DNA from: a virus
Virus record (IMG/VR): IMGVR_UViG_3300021961_000364
Span: 1-32,271 of that record
Direction: 5' to 3' (one strand)
DNA length: 32,271 nt
The notes beneath the pieces were generated by a model, which saw only the letters and a program-made list of their open reading frames with translations, did no database searches and was not told where the DNA came from. A program made the translations under genes and the position numbers. Below, piece after piece: positions 1-7,325 of the stretch (its first letter is position 1; each line of letters begins with the position of its first letter).

Positions 1-1
1 G

Positions 2-466
2 TTTTATACAAACAGAATTGGGCTGTTCAGTTCGACTACCCAAACCGCTTTGGCAGACACCGCAACGGTAATGACTTTTGATACGGTTGCGTTTTCGCAG
101 AACATTAGCCTTGTAGACGGTTCAAAAGTCACGTTTGCAAATGGCGGCACGTTCATGCTGAATGTTGTCTTGCAAATGGAAAATAGTTCGGTTCAGATTT
201 ATCCAGCAGATTTTTGGGTTCGGCTGAACGGTTCTAATTACCCGTTATCGAATACGAGGGAAGACATTCCTTCCTCTCATGGCGGGTCTCCGGGGCATAC
301 CGTTGTTACGATCGACATCCCCGGGATTGCAAGTCCGGGTGACTATCTTGAGTTGGTGTGGTCTACGCCGAGTACAGATGTGTCCATCGAATACCTCGGG
401 CCGCAAGTTTCTCCGACCCGACCGGCAACGCCATCAATCATCCTGACCGTCTTCCAGATTGGTTAA
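2..466 (+). CDS. Tail fibre, C-terminal jelly-roll-like domain (5' partial)
   Basis: The frame is open from base 2 with no stop, so this is the end of a gene that begins to the left of the window. A TTG at 50 could be read as a start, but it falls inside what looks like a continuous domain (LFSSTTQTALADTATVMTFD precedes the beta-strands), so I prefer a truncated gene. The visible ~154 residues are rich in beta-strand and turn residues, with a TFDTVAFSQNISLVDGSKVT stretch and a terminal IILTVFQIG. This pattern is typical of the TNF/C1q-like trimeric heads that close many phage tail fibres. The inferred role is receptor binding or trimerisation. The next gene starts 2 bases after the stop, which suggests coupled translation. 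Confidence 0.7.
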   Translation, partial: FYTNRIGLFSSTTQTALADTATVMTFDTVAFSQNISLVDGSKVTFANGGTFMLNVVLQMENSSVQIYPADFWVRLNGSNYPLSNTREDIPSSHGGSPGHTVVTIDIPGIASPGDYLELVWSTPSTDVSIEYLGPQVSPTRPATPSIILTVFQIG

Positions 467-468
467 TC

Positions 469-1017
469 ATGCCAGCCAAGAGCAAAGCCCAGTTCCGGTT
501 GATGAAGGCGGCGGAGAACAACCCAAAGTTCGCCAAGAAGGTCGGGATTAGCCCCTCTGTGGCTGCTGAGTACACGCAGTCAAACGTGGGCAAGAAGGCC
601 TATAAAACGCTGCCAGAGGAAAAGGCTGCTGGTGGCGGGTTGTACGCCAACATTCACGCCAAGCGTGAGCGCATTGCAGAGGGTTCTGGCGAGAAGATGC
701 GTAAGCCGGGGTCTGAGGGTGCGCCAACCGCAAAAGCCTTCAAGGAGGCCGCTAAAACGGCCAAGATGGCCTCTGGAGGCCCGTCCCTGAGCGTGGGTCG
801 TGGCGAGAAGATGCCTGTAGATCGTGGTGCTGGATTGACGGCTAAGGGCCGGGAAAAGTACAACCGCGAGACGGGATCAAATTTGAAAGCTCCGCAGCCT
901 GAAGGTGGCCCCCGGAGAGACTCTTTTTGCGCGAGAATGGAGCCTGTTGCGCGAAAGAGCGAAAGGGGTAGCCGCGCACGGGCGTCAATGAAACGCTGGA
1001 ATTGCCCCGGATGGTAA
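469..1017 (+). CDS. Small basic phage protein (DUF3008-like N-terminus, DUF6321-like C-terminus)
   Basis: 182 residues starting MPAKSKAQFRLMKAA, lysine/arginine rich. An upstream in-frame start at 358 would add 37 residues that lie entirely over the fibre gene, so I choose ATG 469, just after the fibre stop. The N-terminus resembles the MPAKSKAQ family of small phage proteins. The C-terminus carries GLTAKGREKYNRETGSNLKA and the cysteine motif SFCARM...ASMKRWNC, which I associate with DUF6321, a family common in environmental phages. A GEKM motif occurs twice in the middle (GSGEKM, GRGEKM). The function is unknown; the charge and the location among tail genes allow a DNA-binding or minor virion role, but nothing in the sequence proves it. 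Confidence 0.75.
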   Translation: MPAKSKAQFRLMKAAENNPKFAKKVGISPSVAAEYTQSNVGKKAYKTLPEEKAAGGGLYANIHAKRERIAEGSGEKMRKPGSEGAPTAKAFKEAAKTAKMASGGPSLSVGRGEKMPVDRGAGLTAKGREKYNRETGSNLKAPQPEGGPRRDSFCARMEPVARKSERGSRARASMKRWNCPGW

Positions 1018-1026
1018 AGGAGCGTC

Positions 1027-2106
1027 ATGGCTTATTCGGATACTTACGGACAGGTCTATAACGTACAGACGCTGATCGATCACGGTGCTCGTCGGTGCGG
1101 AAAGCTTGCCGAAGAGTTAACTTCTGAGCAGATTCTGAGCGCAAGGGAGTCCCTTGGGTTCGTTCTCACCAATTTAATCAATATTGGCATCCAGTATTGG
1201 GCGATCAAGAAGGAAGTCATTGGCCTAAACGCCAATAAGTACATCTATACGCTGCCAAACGGGGCGAATGATGTGCTCAATGCGCTGTACCGGACGATGA
1301 CTCGTCCTACGCCTAACTCATCTGGCTGGTATGCATCGTCTTCTGGTGTTGTAAACAATGCTTTTGACAACGATGTAGACACTTACACCCAGCAAACCAG
1401 CGCAAACGGCAATATTTCCATCAATTTTGGCGATAACAACTACGTTTATGCCGGATCGATCGGTGTTTTGCCTTATGTTGCCGGTGGTGGAAGCGCAACT
1501 TGGTCATTAACGCTTGAGTTTTCGACCGACGGGGCGACTTGGAACACCCTAAACGACCTTGGATCGGTCGTTGTTACCGATAATCAGTGGATTTGGACCG
1601 ATATTGACCCCGGTCAGAGCGTCCAATACTACCGAGTGCGGGCTTACGGCGGCACAACGCTGGCTTTGCGTGAGTTTTATGTGGGAAACAACTCCCGCGA
1701 GATCACGATGGCGCGTTTGAACCGTGACGACTACACGAACCTGCCAAATAAGAACTTTACGGGCAACCAGCCGTACCAGTTTTGGTTTAACAGGACGGTT
1801 CCGAACCCAGAAATCTATCTTTGGCCTGTTCCAAGCGATCCGTTCGTCCAAATGACGATCTGGTACAGCAAACAGATCATGGATGTGGGCGATTTGACTG
1901 ATGAACTGCAGATCCCGCAGCGCTGGTATCTAGCGGTAGTCAATATGCTGGCGCACCAGATGGCGATGGAGCTTCCCGGGGTGGATGTCAGCCGGATCAC
2001 CTATCTGGAGGCTCAGGCAGAGAAATCCCTGAATCTTGCCGAGCAGGAAGAGCGCGACAAGTCTCCGATCTACTTTGCGCCGAATATTTCGGTTTATACG
2101 GCCTGA
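1027..2106 (+). CDS. Head-tail adaptor-like protein with inserted lectin-like domain
   Basis: 359 residues; ATG 1027 is preceded by AAAGGAG. Residues 1-92 (mostly helical, ending in a short beta-hairpin, KYIYTLPNGANDVL) and about 222-359 (REITMARLNRDDYTNLPNK, FWFNR, IYLWPVPSD, a helical end) resemble the P22 gp4-type head-tail adaptor/connector proteins of short-tailed phages. Between them, residues ~95-221 form a separate beta-rich module with NAFDNDVDT, FSTDGATWNTL and YYRVRAYG, features of F5/8 type C (galactose-binding-like) domains. The module appears to be inserted into an adaptor loop and would project from the virion neck. The neighbouring zinc-ribbon gene starts 2 bases after the stop. 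The adaptor assignment is by resemblance; the insert assignment is fairly clear from its motifs. Confidence 0.65.
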   Translation: MAYSDTYGQVYNVQTLIDHGARRCGKLAEELTSEQILSARESLGFVLTNLINIGIQYWAIKKEVIGLNANKYIYTLPNGANDVLNALYRTMTRPTPNSSGWYASSSGVVNNAFDNDVDTYTQQTSANGNISINFGDNNYVYAGSIGVLPYVAGGGSATWSLTLEFSTDGATWNTLNDLGSVVVTDNQWIWTDIDPGQSVQYYRVRAYGGTTLALREFYVGNNSREITMARLNRDDYTNLPNKNFTGNQPYQFWFNRTVPNPEIYLWPVPSDPFVQMTIWYSKQIMDVGDLTDELQIPQRWYLAVVNMLAHQMAMELPGVDVSRITYLEAQAEKSLNLAEQEERDKSPIYFAPNISVYTA

Positions 2107-2108
2107 TT

Positions 2109-2450
2109 ATGCCGATCTTTCTCGACACGCTTGGGATGAGTGATCTTGCCATCGCAGTATGCGATCGGTGCAAGATGAAGCGTCCGCATGCGGTGATGAG
2201 GTCAGATCCCAACTTTCCGGGCCTGCAAGTTTGTGATCAGGGATGCGCGGATGAGAAAGATCCGTATCGCCTTCCTGCGCGGAAAACTGAGCGAATCACG
2301 ATTAGATTTCCTCGTCCGGATGTCAGCGTTGCCGTGGATCCAAATGATCTTGTAACCGGGCCGCAAGGAGACTTTGTTATTTCTACAGAGGGGAATACAG
2401 AGACGCCGGAAAATAACGGAAACCTTGACGGAATTGCGGTGACACCATAA
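2109..2450 (+). CDS. Small zinc-ribbon-like phage protein
   Basis: 113 residues. Cys18-x2-Cys21 and Cys42-x3-Cys46 flank an SDPNFPGLQ stretch and could bind one zinc. A DPYRLPARKTE-ITIRFPRPD segment follows, then an acidic, disordered tail. The same architecture (zinc ribbon, DPYRLP, RFPRPDV) is familiar from conserved hypothetical proteins beside adaptor and fibre genes in environmental phages; no function is established that I know of. The start has no clear Shine-Dalgarno sequence and sits 2 bases after the adaptor stop, so it is probably translationally coupled. Its stop overlaps the next start as TAATG. Confidence 0.8.
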   Translation: MPIFLDTLGMSDLAIAVCDRCKMKRPHAVMRSDPNFPGLQVCDQGCADEKDPYRLPARKTERITIRFPRPDVSVAVDPNDLVTGPQGDFVISTEGNTETPENNGNLDGIAVTP

Positions 2451-4570
2451 TGGCTAATCAGACTATTTCCCAGCTTCCGAGCGCAGGCCCGATTGTTGGA
2501 GATGAGCTTGTTCCAATCGTTCAAAACGGCGGAACCTACAAAACAACGGCATCGGCGCTTGCTGGATCTCCGGTACAAACGCAGACCTTCCTGACGCTTA
2601 ATCAGGAGCCGACGCTTAACAACAGCCGTTATCTGTCAACTGACGCGAACCTTACGCTTTCAGATGGCGGTGCTCAGTCGTTTTTGAGGATTGGCCTGAC
2701 AGGGGCCGCAGCAAGCTTAAATTCGTCTGGAACCGGCTTTCAGGTCAAGACAAATTCAATAACGGTCCAATCAAGAACGATCACCACTAGCAGTAGCGGG
2801 ATCACAATCTCAAACGGCAACGGGATTTCTGGTAACCCGTCTATCTCGCTGACCGGGCAAGTTTTAAGCCTCGCAAACGCCTCTGGAGCGGGCTTGGTGG
2901 CGTTGCCGAACAATGGGACGGTTACCCCTCGATTGATCGACGGAACCGCCTCAGAGATCGATGTATTGAACGGTAGCGGCGCTGCAGGCAACCCGACGAT
3001 TGGACTGGCTGACAACCCTGTAGTTCCCGGCTCAGGGGGGATGGTTATCCCTGCTGGAACGACTGCACAAGAGCCTTTAGGGACACCCGGACAGCTTCGG
3101 TATAACACCACAACCGAGACCTTTGACGGATATGCCGCCGGGTCTTGGAGGCAGTTCGCCCTTACTGGCGGCGTGACGGCATTTAGTGCCGGTACGACTG
3201 GATTTACGCCAAATACGCCGACAAGCGGTTCTGTGACTCTTGGTGGGGTTCTGAACTCAGGGCACGGCGGTACGGGCGTTAACAACGGCGCGTATACGAT
3301 CACGTTAGGCGGGAATATTTCCACCGCCGGGGCGTTTTCAACATCTGGCGCGTTTGCGTTGACGTTGACGGCTACTGGATCAACCAATGTAACTCTGCCG
3401 ACAACGGGCACATTGGCGACCCTGGCGGGAGCAGAAACACTTACAAATAAGACGATTTCTGGCTCCAGCAATACGCTTTCCAATATTGGAAACGCAAGTC
3501 TGACCAACTCGTCGGTAACTTATAACGGGGTGACGGTTGCCTTGGGGGCATCCGGAACGATCACCGCCAGCACGACCAATGCTCTGACCGTCGGAACTGG
3601 TCTACAGCTAAATTCCGGCACAACCTTTGATGGTTCGGCGGCTAGGACGATCAGTATTGATTCGACTGTTGCTACGCTGACCGGGACGCAGACGCTCACC
3701 AATAAAACGATCAGCGGGTCCGATAACACCCTGAGCAATATTGGCAACGCGAGTCTGACCAATAGTTCGTTTACGATCGGTAGCACCTCGATCTCGCTTG
3801 GCGGCACATCCCTGACTTTGGCTGGGCTGACTTCTGTCACCCTGACGCAAAACCCAACATCAAATTATGAAGCGGCAACCAAAGAGTATGTTGACAACCT
3901 TGTCGCCGCTGGAACGACCTATCACGATCCGGTCTATGTAGAGTCGCCGGATTCTGCTGGCAACCTGAATGCCACCTACAACAACGGCACTGCCGGGGTG
4001 GGGGCAACGCTGACCAATGCAGGGACACAAGTCGCTTTGACTATTGACGGCGTCCTGATGACTGTCGGCAAGCGGGTGTTGATTTATAACCAGACCAACG
4101 GCTTTGAGAACGGCGTTTATACCGTAACGGTGGTCGGTGACGGATCAACAAACTGGGTGCTGACCCGTGCAACCGATGCGGATTCGTATGGCCCCGGACC
4201 AGACGCCTTAGACCAAGGATCCACGTTCTTTGTTCAGGCTGGCAATCAAGGTGCGGGGGAACTGTATACCTGCACGACGGTAGGCACGATTACTTTCGGC
4301 ACGACAGCGATCACGTTTTCCCAGATTGGTGCGACGCAAATTTACTCTGCTGGCACTGGTCTAACGCTGACGGGAACGCAGTTCAGCCTAACGACTCCGG
4401 TTGCCGCAAACCTTGGTGGAACCGGGCAAACATCGTATATCGCTGGGGACATAATTTATGCCTCAGGAACCTCAACTCTTAGTAAACTAGCGATTGGAAC
4501 CCAAGGATATGTCCTGAAAGCCGGGGCGTCTGGCCCTGAGTGGGGCGTTATCTCTGGCGGGACTTTCTAA
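2450..4570 (+). CDS. Tail fibre protein with LTNKTI repeats
   Basis: 706 residues, rich in Gly, Ser, Thr and Asn and almost free of charge, as expected for a beta-helical or beta-prism fibre shaft. The N-terminus MANQTISQLPSAGPIVGDEL is the form often seen in phage virion-attachment or fibre proteins. Two copies of a 26-residue motif (TLTNKTISGS-NTLSNIGNAS) lie in the shaft. Residues ~472-630 (NYEAATKEYVDNLV ... VLIYNQTNGFENGVYTV ... WVLTRATDAD) form a known fibre module with a coiled KEYVD entry. The protein ends ISGGTF, nearly matching the end of the fibre gene at 13903. The inferred role is host recognition. Confidence 0.85.
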   Translation: MANQTISQLPSAGPIVGDELVPIVQNGGTYKTTASALAGSPVQTQTFLTLNQEPTLNNSRYLSTDANLTLSDGGAQSFLRIGLTGAAASLNSSGTGFQVKTNSITVQSRTITTSSSGITISNGNGISGNPSISLTGQVLSLANASGAGLVALPNNGTVTPRLIDGTASEIDVLNGSGAAGNPTIGLADNPVVPGSGGMVIPAGTTAQEPLGTPGQLRYNTTTETFDGYAAGSWRQFALTGGVTAFSAGTTGFTPNTPTSGSVTLGGVLNSGHGGTGVNNGAYTITLGGNISTAGAFSTSGAFALTLTATGSTNVTLPTTGTLATLAGAETLTNKTISGSSNTLSNIGNASLTNSSVTYNGVTVALGASGTITASTTNALTVGTGLQLNSGTTFDGSAARTISIDSTVATLTGTQTLTNKTISGSDNTLSNIGNASLTNSSFTIGSTSISLGGTSLTLAGLTSVTLTQNPTSNYEAATKEYVDNLVAAGTTYHDPVYVESPDSAGNLNATYNNGTAGVGATLTNAGTQVALTIDGVLMTVGKRVLIYNQTNGFENGVYTVTVVGDGSTNWVLTRATDADSYGPGPDALDQGSTFFVQAGNQGAGELYTCTTVGTITFGTTAITFSQIGATQIYSAGTGLTLTGTQFSLTTPVAANLGGTGQTSYIAGDIIYASGTSTLSKLAIGTQGYVLKAGASGPEWGVISGGTF
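3437..3769 (+). repeat. Two copies of a 26-residue fibre motif
   Basis: 3437-3514 and 3692-3769 encode TLTNKTISGS[S/D]NTLSNIGNASLTNSS. The proteins differ at one position while many codons differ silently (for example CTTACAAATAAG against CTCACCAATAAA). The duplication is therefore old and kept for protein structure, or the copies arrived separately. Confidence 0.85.
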
Positions 4571-4581
4571 AGGAATTTGAC

Positions 4582-6897
4582 ATGGCCGCGACGAATTTCA
4601 CCCCGATTATTCTGTACCACAGCACGACACCAAGTGCTACGCCGACGGCTGGGAACCTGAATAGCGGTGAATTGGCGATCAATATCACGGACGGCAAGCT
4701 GTTTTACAAGGACAACGGCGGGGTTGTTCAGACACTTGCGTCTAGTAGTACAGCAACGATCGGCGGTTCCAATACGCAGGTTCAATACAATTCCGGCGGA
4801 TCTTTGGCTGGATCAGCAAACCTGACGTTTGATGGAACAACCCTATCGCTTGCCGGGATCAATAACACCGGCAATACGACGCTTGGGGATGCTTCAGCAG
4901 ATTCGTTAGTAATCAATGCAACGATCGGCAGCAACCTGATCTTTACAGATAACACTTACGACATTGGTGCGTCTGGAGCCACGCGCCCGCGCAATCTGTA
5001 CTTGTCTAATAACCTGGTGGTTGGAGGGGCGCAGACCTTAACTGGCGCGTTAACTGTAGACAGCACCACCGACTCCACAAGCACAACAACCGGCTCGATC
5101 CAGACGGACGGCGGCGTCGGGATTGCGAAGAGCCTTTATGTGGGTGGCCCCTCTGTTATCAGCGTCAACTCCAGCAGCGACGCCCTGAGGATCACTCAAA
5201 TTGGGACTGGCAATGCGCTGGTGGTTGAGGATTCAGCGAATCCTGATGCTACGCCTTTTGTTGTTGATGCTGGTGGGAATGTAATAATTGGAACATCAAA
5301 TCCATCATCAACAGCTTATTCTCTTTATGTTGAATCAGCATCCGGTGTTTTAACAAGTACCGGAAGCAATACCGCTGCAACCTCACCAACAATAGGAACT
5401 AGCCGCCGTAGAACAGGACTTGCTTCTGTTGTTAGCGGGGATAGTCTTGGAAAATTTAGCGGTTTTGGTTGGGATGCAACCTCTTTTGTTGAAGCAACCC
5501 GTATCGAATCAGCAGTAGACGGCACCCCCGGCACGAACGATATGCCGGGAAGGCTTGTATTCAGCACAACCGCTGATGGTGCAAGCAGTCCGACTGAGCG
5601 GATGCGGATTGATAGTGCTGGTCAGGTGGGGATTGGTGGCGCAGCTTCTAGCGGACAGACGATTAGAATTGCCAAAAACATGACCGGAAGTACAACTTCC
5701 AGTGCGGTGTTTAACCTAGGGCAAATACAATCCGACGTAACATCTAGTGGACACTATTTTAGAACGCAAGCAGCTACTTCAGCGGCAGCGTTTACAACAA
5801 ATGTTTCACATTACACAGCAGTCCAAGGCACGTTCGGTGCTGGTTCAACAGTTACGAACCAATATGGATTCAATGTCGAATCTTCTCTAACCGGCGCAAC
5901 CAACAACTACGGCTTCTTCAGCAACATCGCCAGTGGCACCGGACGCTGGAACTTCTACGCGGCTGGGACGGCTGATAACTACTTTGCTGGGAAGGTTGGA
6001 ATTGGGACAACTCCGTTAGTTAATTATCTCTTGACCTTCGGAGGAAGTCTTACAGGTTCGACGAACATGGCCTCGACTAGCACGATAGTAACTATTGCTA
6101 GTGATGTGACAAACAGTTATCGTGGGTATTATTCTTCTGTTAGTACTGCTGCTGCATCATTTACGCTGTTTAATTTGGCGCACTTTAGAGCAGACCAAGG
6201 AACGATTGGTGCGGGTTCAACAGTAACAAATCAGTATGGCGTTTATGTTGCTCCAACCCTCATCGGTGCAACAAATAACTACGGCTTTTACAGCGATATC
6301 GCCTCTGGCACCGGACGCTGGAACTTCTACGCGGGTGGGAGTGCTGATAACTACTTTGCTGGGAATGTGGGGATTGGAACTGCTTCCCCGACATCAAAAC
6401 TTCAAGTAGCAAACAGCACTGCTGTTGATACATATATCCGGACATCAAACTCTGTTGCTACAAGCGGTTTTGACTTCGGACTTTCAAGCGGTGGTGATGG
6501 GTACGTATACAACAGAAATAACACCAACCTGATTTTCGGCACAAACTCTGCCGAGCGGCTGCGTATCGCCAGCGATGGCAACGTCACCTTCAAAAACGCA
6601 ATCACCGAGACTGTCGCAACCCTCGCCACAAGCGGGACGATTGCCCTGAATCCTGCCAGCGGGACGATCCAGACCTGTGCGGCTGCGGGGACGATCACGT
6701 TCACCGACAGCCTCTCCTCGGGGCAAAGCATCTCCTTGCGCCTGACCAGCGGTTCGAGCTTCACAATCAATTGGCCGACAATAACGTGGGTCACAAGCGC
6801 AGGTAACGTCGCGCCGACCCTGACCGCGAACGATACGTTGGTGTTCTGGAAGATCAGCACCACGCTGTATGGCGCTTATGTGGGGTCAGGAGCATGA
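4582..6897 (+). CDS. Tail fibre protein with VGIGT repeats
   Basis: 771 residues. ATG 4582 has AAAGGA at 4569-4574; an upstream in-frame start at 4540 would lie within the preceding gene and lacks a ribosome site, so it is rejected. The N-terminal FTPIILYHSTTPSATPTAGN and ELAINITDGKLFYKD segment is a common fibre entry module. The body repeats ERMRIDSAGQVGIGG / AERLRIASDGNV and GKVGIGTT / GNVGIGTASP motifs typical of phage fibre shafts. Two ~118-base segments are duplicated. The end (TFTDSLSSGQSISLRL, NWPTITWVTSAGN) is a compact beta domain; no S74 chaperone peptidase was seen. Base composition is uneven: 5281-5340 is about 32% G+C while 4621-4680 is about 58%, suggesting mosaic assembly. Confidence 0.85.
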   Translation: MAATNFTPIILYHSTTPSATPTAGNLNSGELAINITDGKLFYKDNGGVVQTLASSSTATIGGSNTQVQYNSGGSLAGSANLTFDGTTLSLAGINNTGNTTLGDASADSLVINATIGSNLIFTDNTYDIGASGATRPRNLYLSNNLVVGGAQTLTGALTVDSTTDSTSTTTGSIQTDGGVGIAKSLYVGGPSVISVNSSSDALRITQIGTGNALVVEDSANPDATPFVVDAGGNVIIGTSNPSSTAYSLYVESASGVLTSTGSNTAATSPTIGTSRRRTGLASVVSGDSLGKFSGFGWDATSFVEATRIESAVDGTPGTNDMPGRLVFSTTADGASSPTERMRIDSAGQVGIGGAASSGQTIRIAKNMTGSTTSSAVFNLGQIQSDVTSSGHYFRTQAATSAAAFTTNVSHYTAVQGTFGAGSTVTNQYGFNVESSLTGATNNYGFFSNIASGTGRWNFYAAGTADNYFAGKVGIGTTPLVNYLLTFGGSLTGSTNMASTSTIVTIASDVTNSYRGYYSSVSTAAASFTLFNLAHFRADQGTIGAGSTVTNQYGVYVAPTLIGATNNYGFYSDIASGTGRWNFYAGGSADNYFAGNVGIGTASPTSKLQVANSTAVDTYIRTSNSVATSGFDFGLSSGGDGYVYNRNNTNLIFGTNSAERLRIASDGNVTFKNAITETVATLATSGTIALNPASGTIQTCAAAGTITFTDSLSSGQSISLRLTSGSSFTINWPTITWVTSAGNVAPTLTANDTLVFWKISTTLYGAYVGSGA
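5893..6382 (+). repeat. Duplicated fibre shaft segment (two copies)
   Basis: 5893-6010 and 6265-6382 are close copies encoding GATNNYGF[F/Y]S[N/D]IASGTGRWNFYA and then NYFAG-VGIGT. The 19 bases ACCGGACGCTGGAACTTCT and more are identical. A weaker preceding segment (GAGSTVTNQYG) is also shared, so the repeat unit is about 370 bases long with a conserved end. Confidence 0.85.
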
Positions 6898-7325
6898 GTA
6901 ATCGCCACGGTTTGTTTCACCATCCGTTATGGAAAATCCATCGCAGAATGATGGATCGTTGCTATGACATTAAAGACAAAGCCTATCCAAGATATGGAGG
7001 AAGAGGTATTTTTGTAGATGAGTCTTGGCACTCAATTGAGCAATTTATTCTTGATATGGGTGACAAACCAGAACAGATGTCTCTGGAAAGAATAGACAAC
7101 AATGGTCCTTACTCAAAAGACAATTGTTGCTGGGCAACAGCCAAAGACCAAGCTAGAAATAGAAGAAGCAATCGAATCATTGAATTTAATGGGGTTGCAC
7201 GCACTCTTGTTGAATGGAGTGAAATTACTGGAATTAATAGAACAACTATTGTTAATAGAATTGAACGATACGGTTACAGCATAGAAAGGGCACTCACGCC
7301 GGGATGGAGAGCTAAGTCATGCTAA
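6894..7325 (+). CDS. HNH endonuclease, free-standing homing type
   Basis: 143 residues. RYGGRGI (33-39), SLERIDNNGPYS and DNCCWATAKDQARNRRSN (63-93) are the hallmark of a large phage/intron HNH family (usual form: DRIDN..Y.PENCRWAT..EQ.RN). Residues ~97-140 (FNGVARTLVEWSEITGINRTTIVNRIE) form the helix-turn-helix that follows the nuclease in this family. It probably nicks or cuts a specific site in related genomes and spreads by homing. It overlaps the upstream fibre by 4 bases (ATGA) and the downstream fibre by 7. It is poorer in G+C than the fibre start (7021-7080 about 38%), consistent with lateral arrival. Whether it is active cannot be judged from sequence. Confidence 0.85.
   Translation: MSNRHGLFHHPLWKIHRRMMDRCYDIKDKAYPRYGGRGIFVDESWHSIEQFILDMGDKPEQMSLERIDNNGPYSKDNCCWATAKDQARNRRSNRIIEFNGVARTLVEWSEITGINRTTIVNRIERYGYSIERALTPGWRAKSC

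Noticed and set aside
358-468. Upstream start of the DUF6321-like gene
   Set aside because: It would add 37 residues encoded entirely over the preceding fibre gene. ATG 469 begins the family-like MPAKSKAQ sequence.
2740-3507. Long antisense open frame (255 codons) in the 706-residue fibre gene
   Set aside because: Its product is a Val/Pro-rich low-complexity sequence that mirrors Thr/Asn/Gly codons of the fibre strand. It has no recognisable motif, and several similar frames lie opposite other fibre genes.
7102-7284. 60-codon frame in the HNH gene on the same strand
   Set aside because: It is an out-of-frame shadow; the overlapping frame has the full HNH motif and continuous coding.
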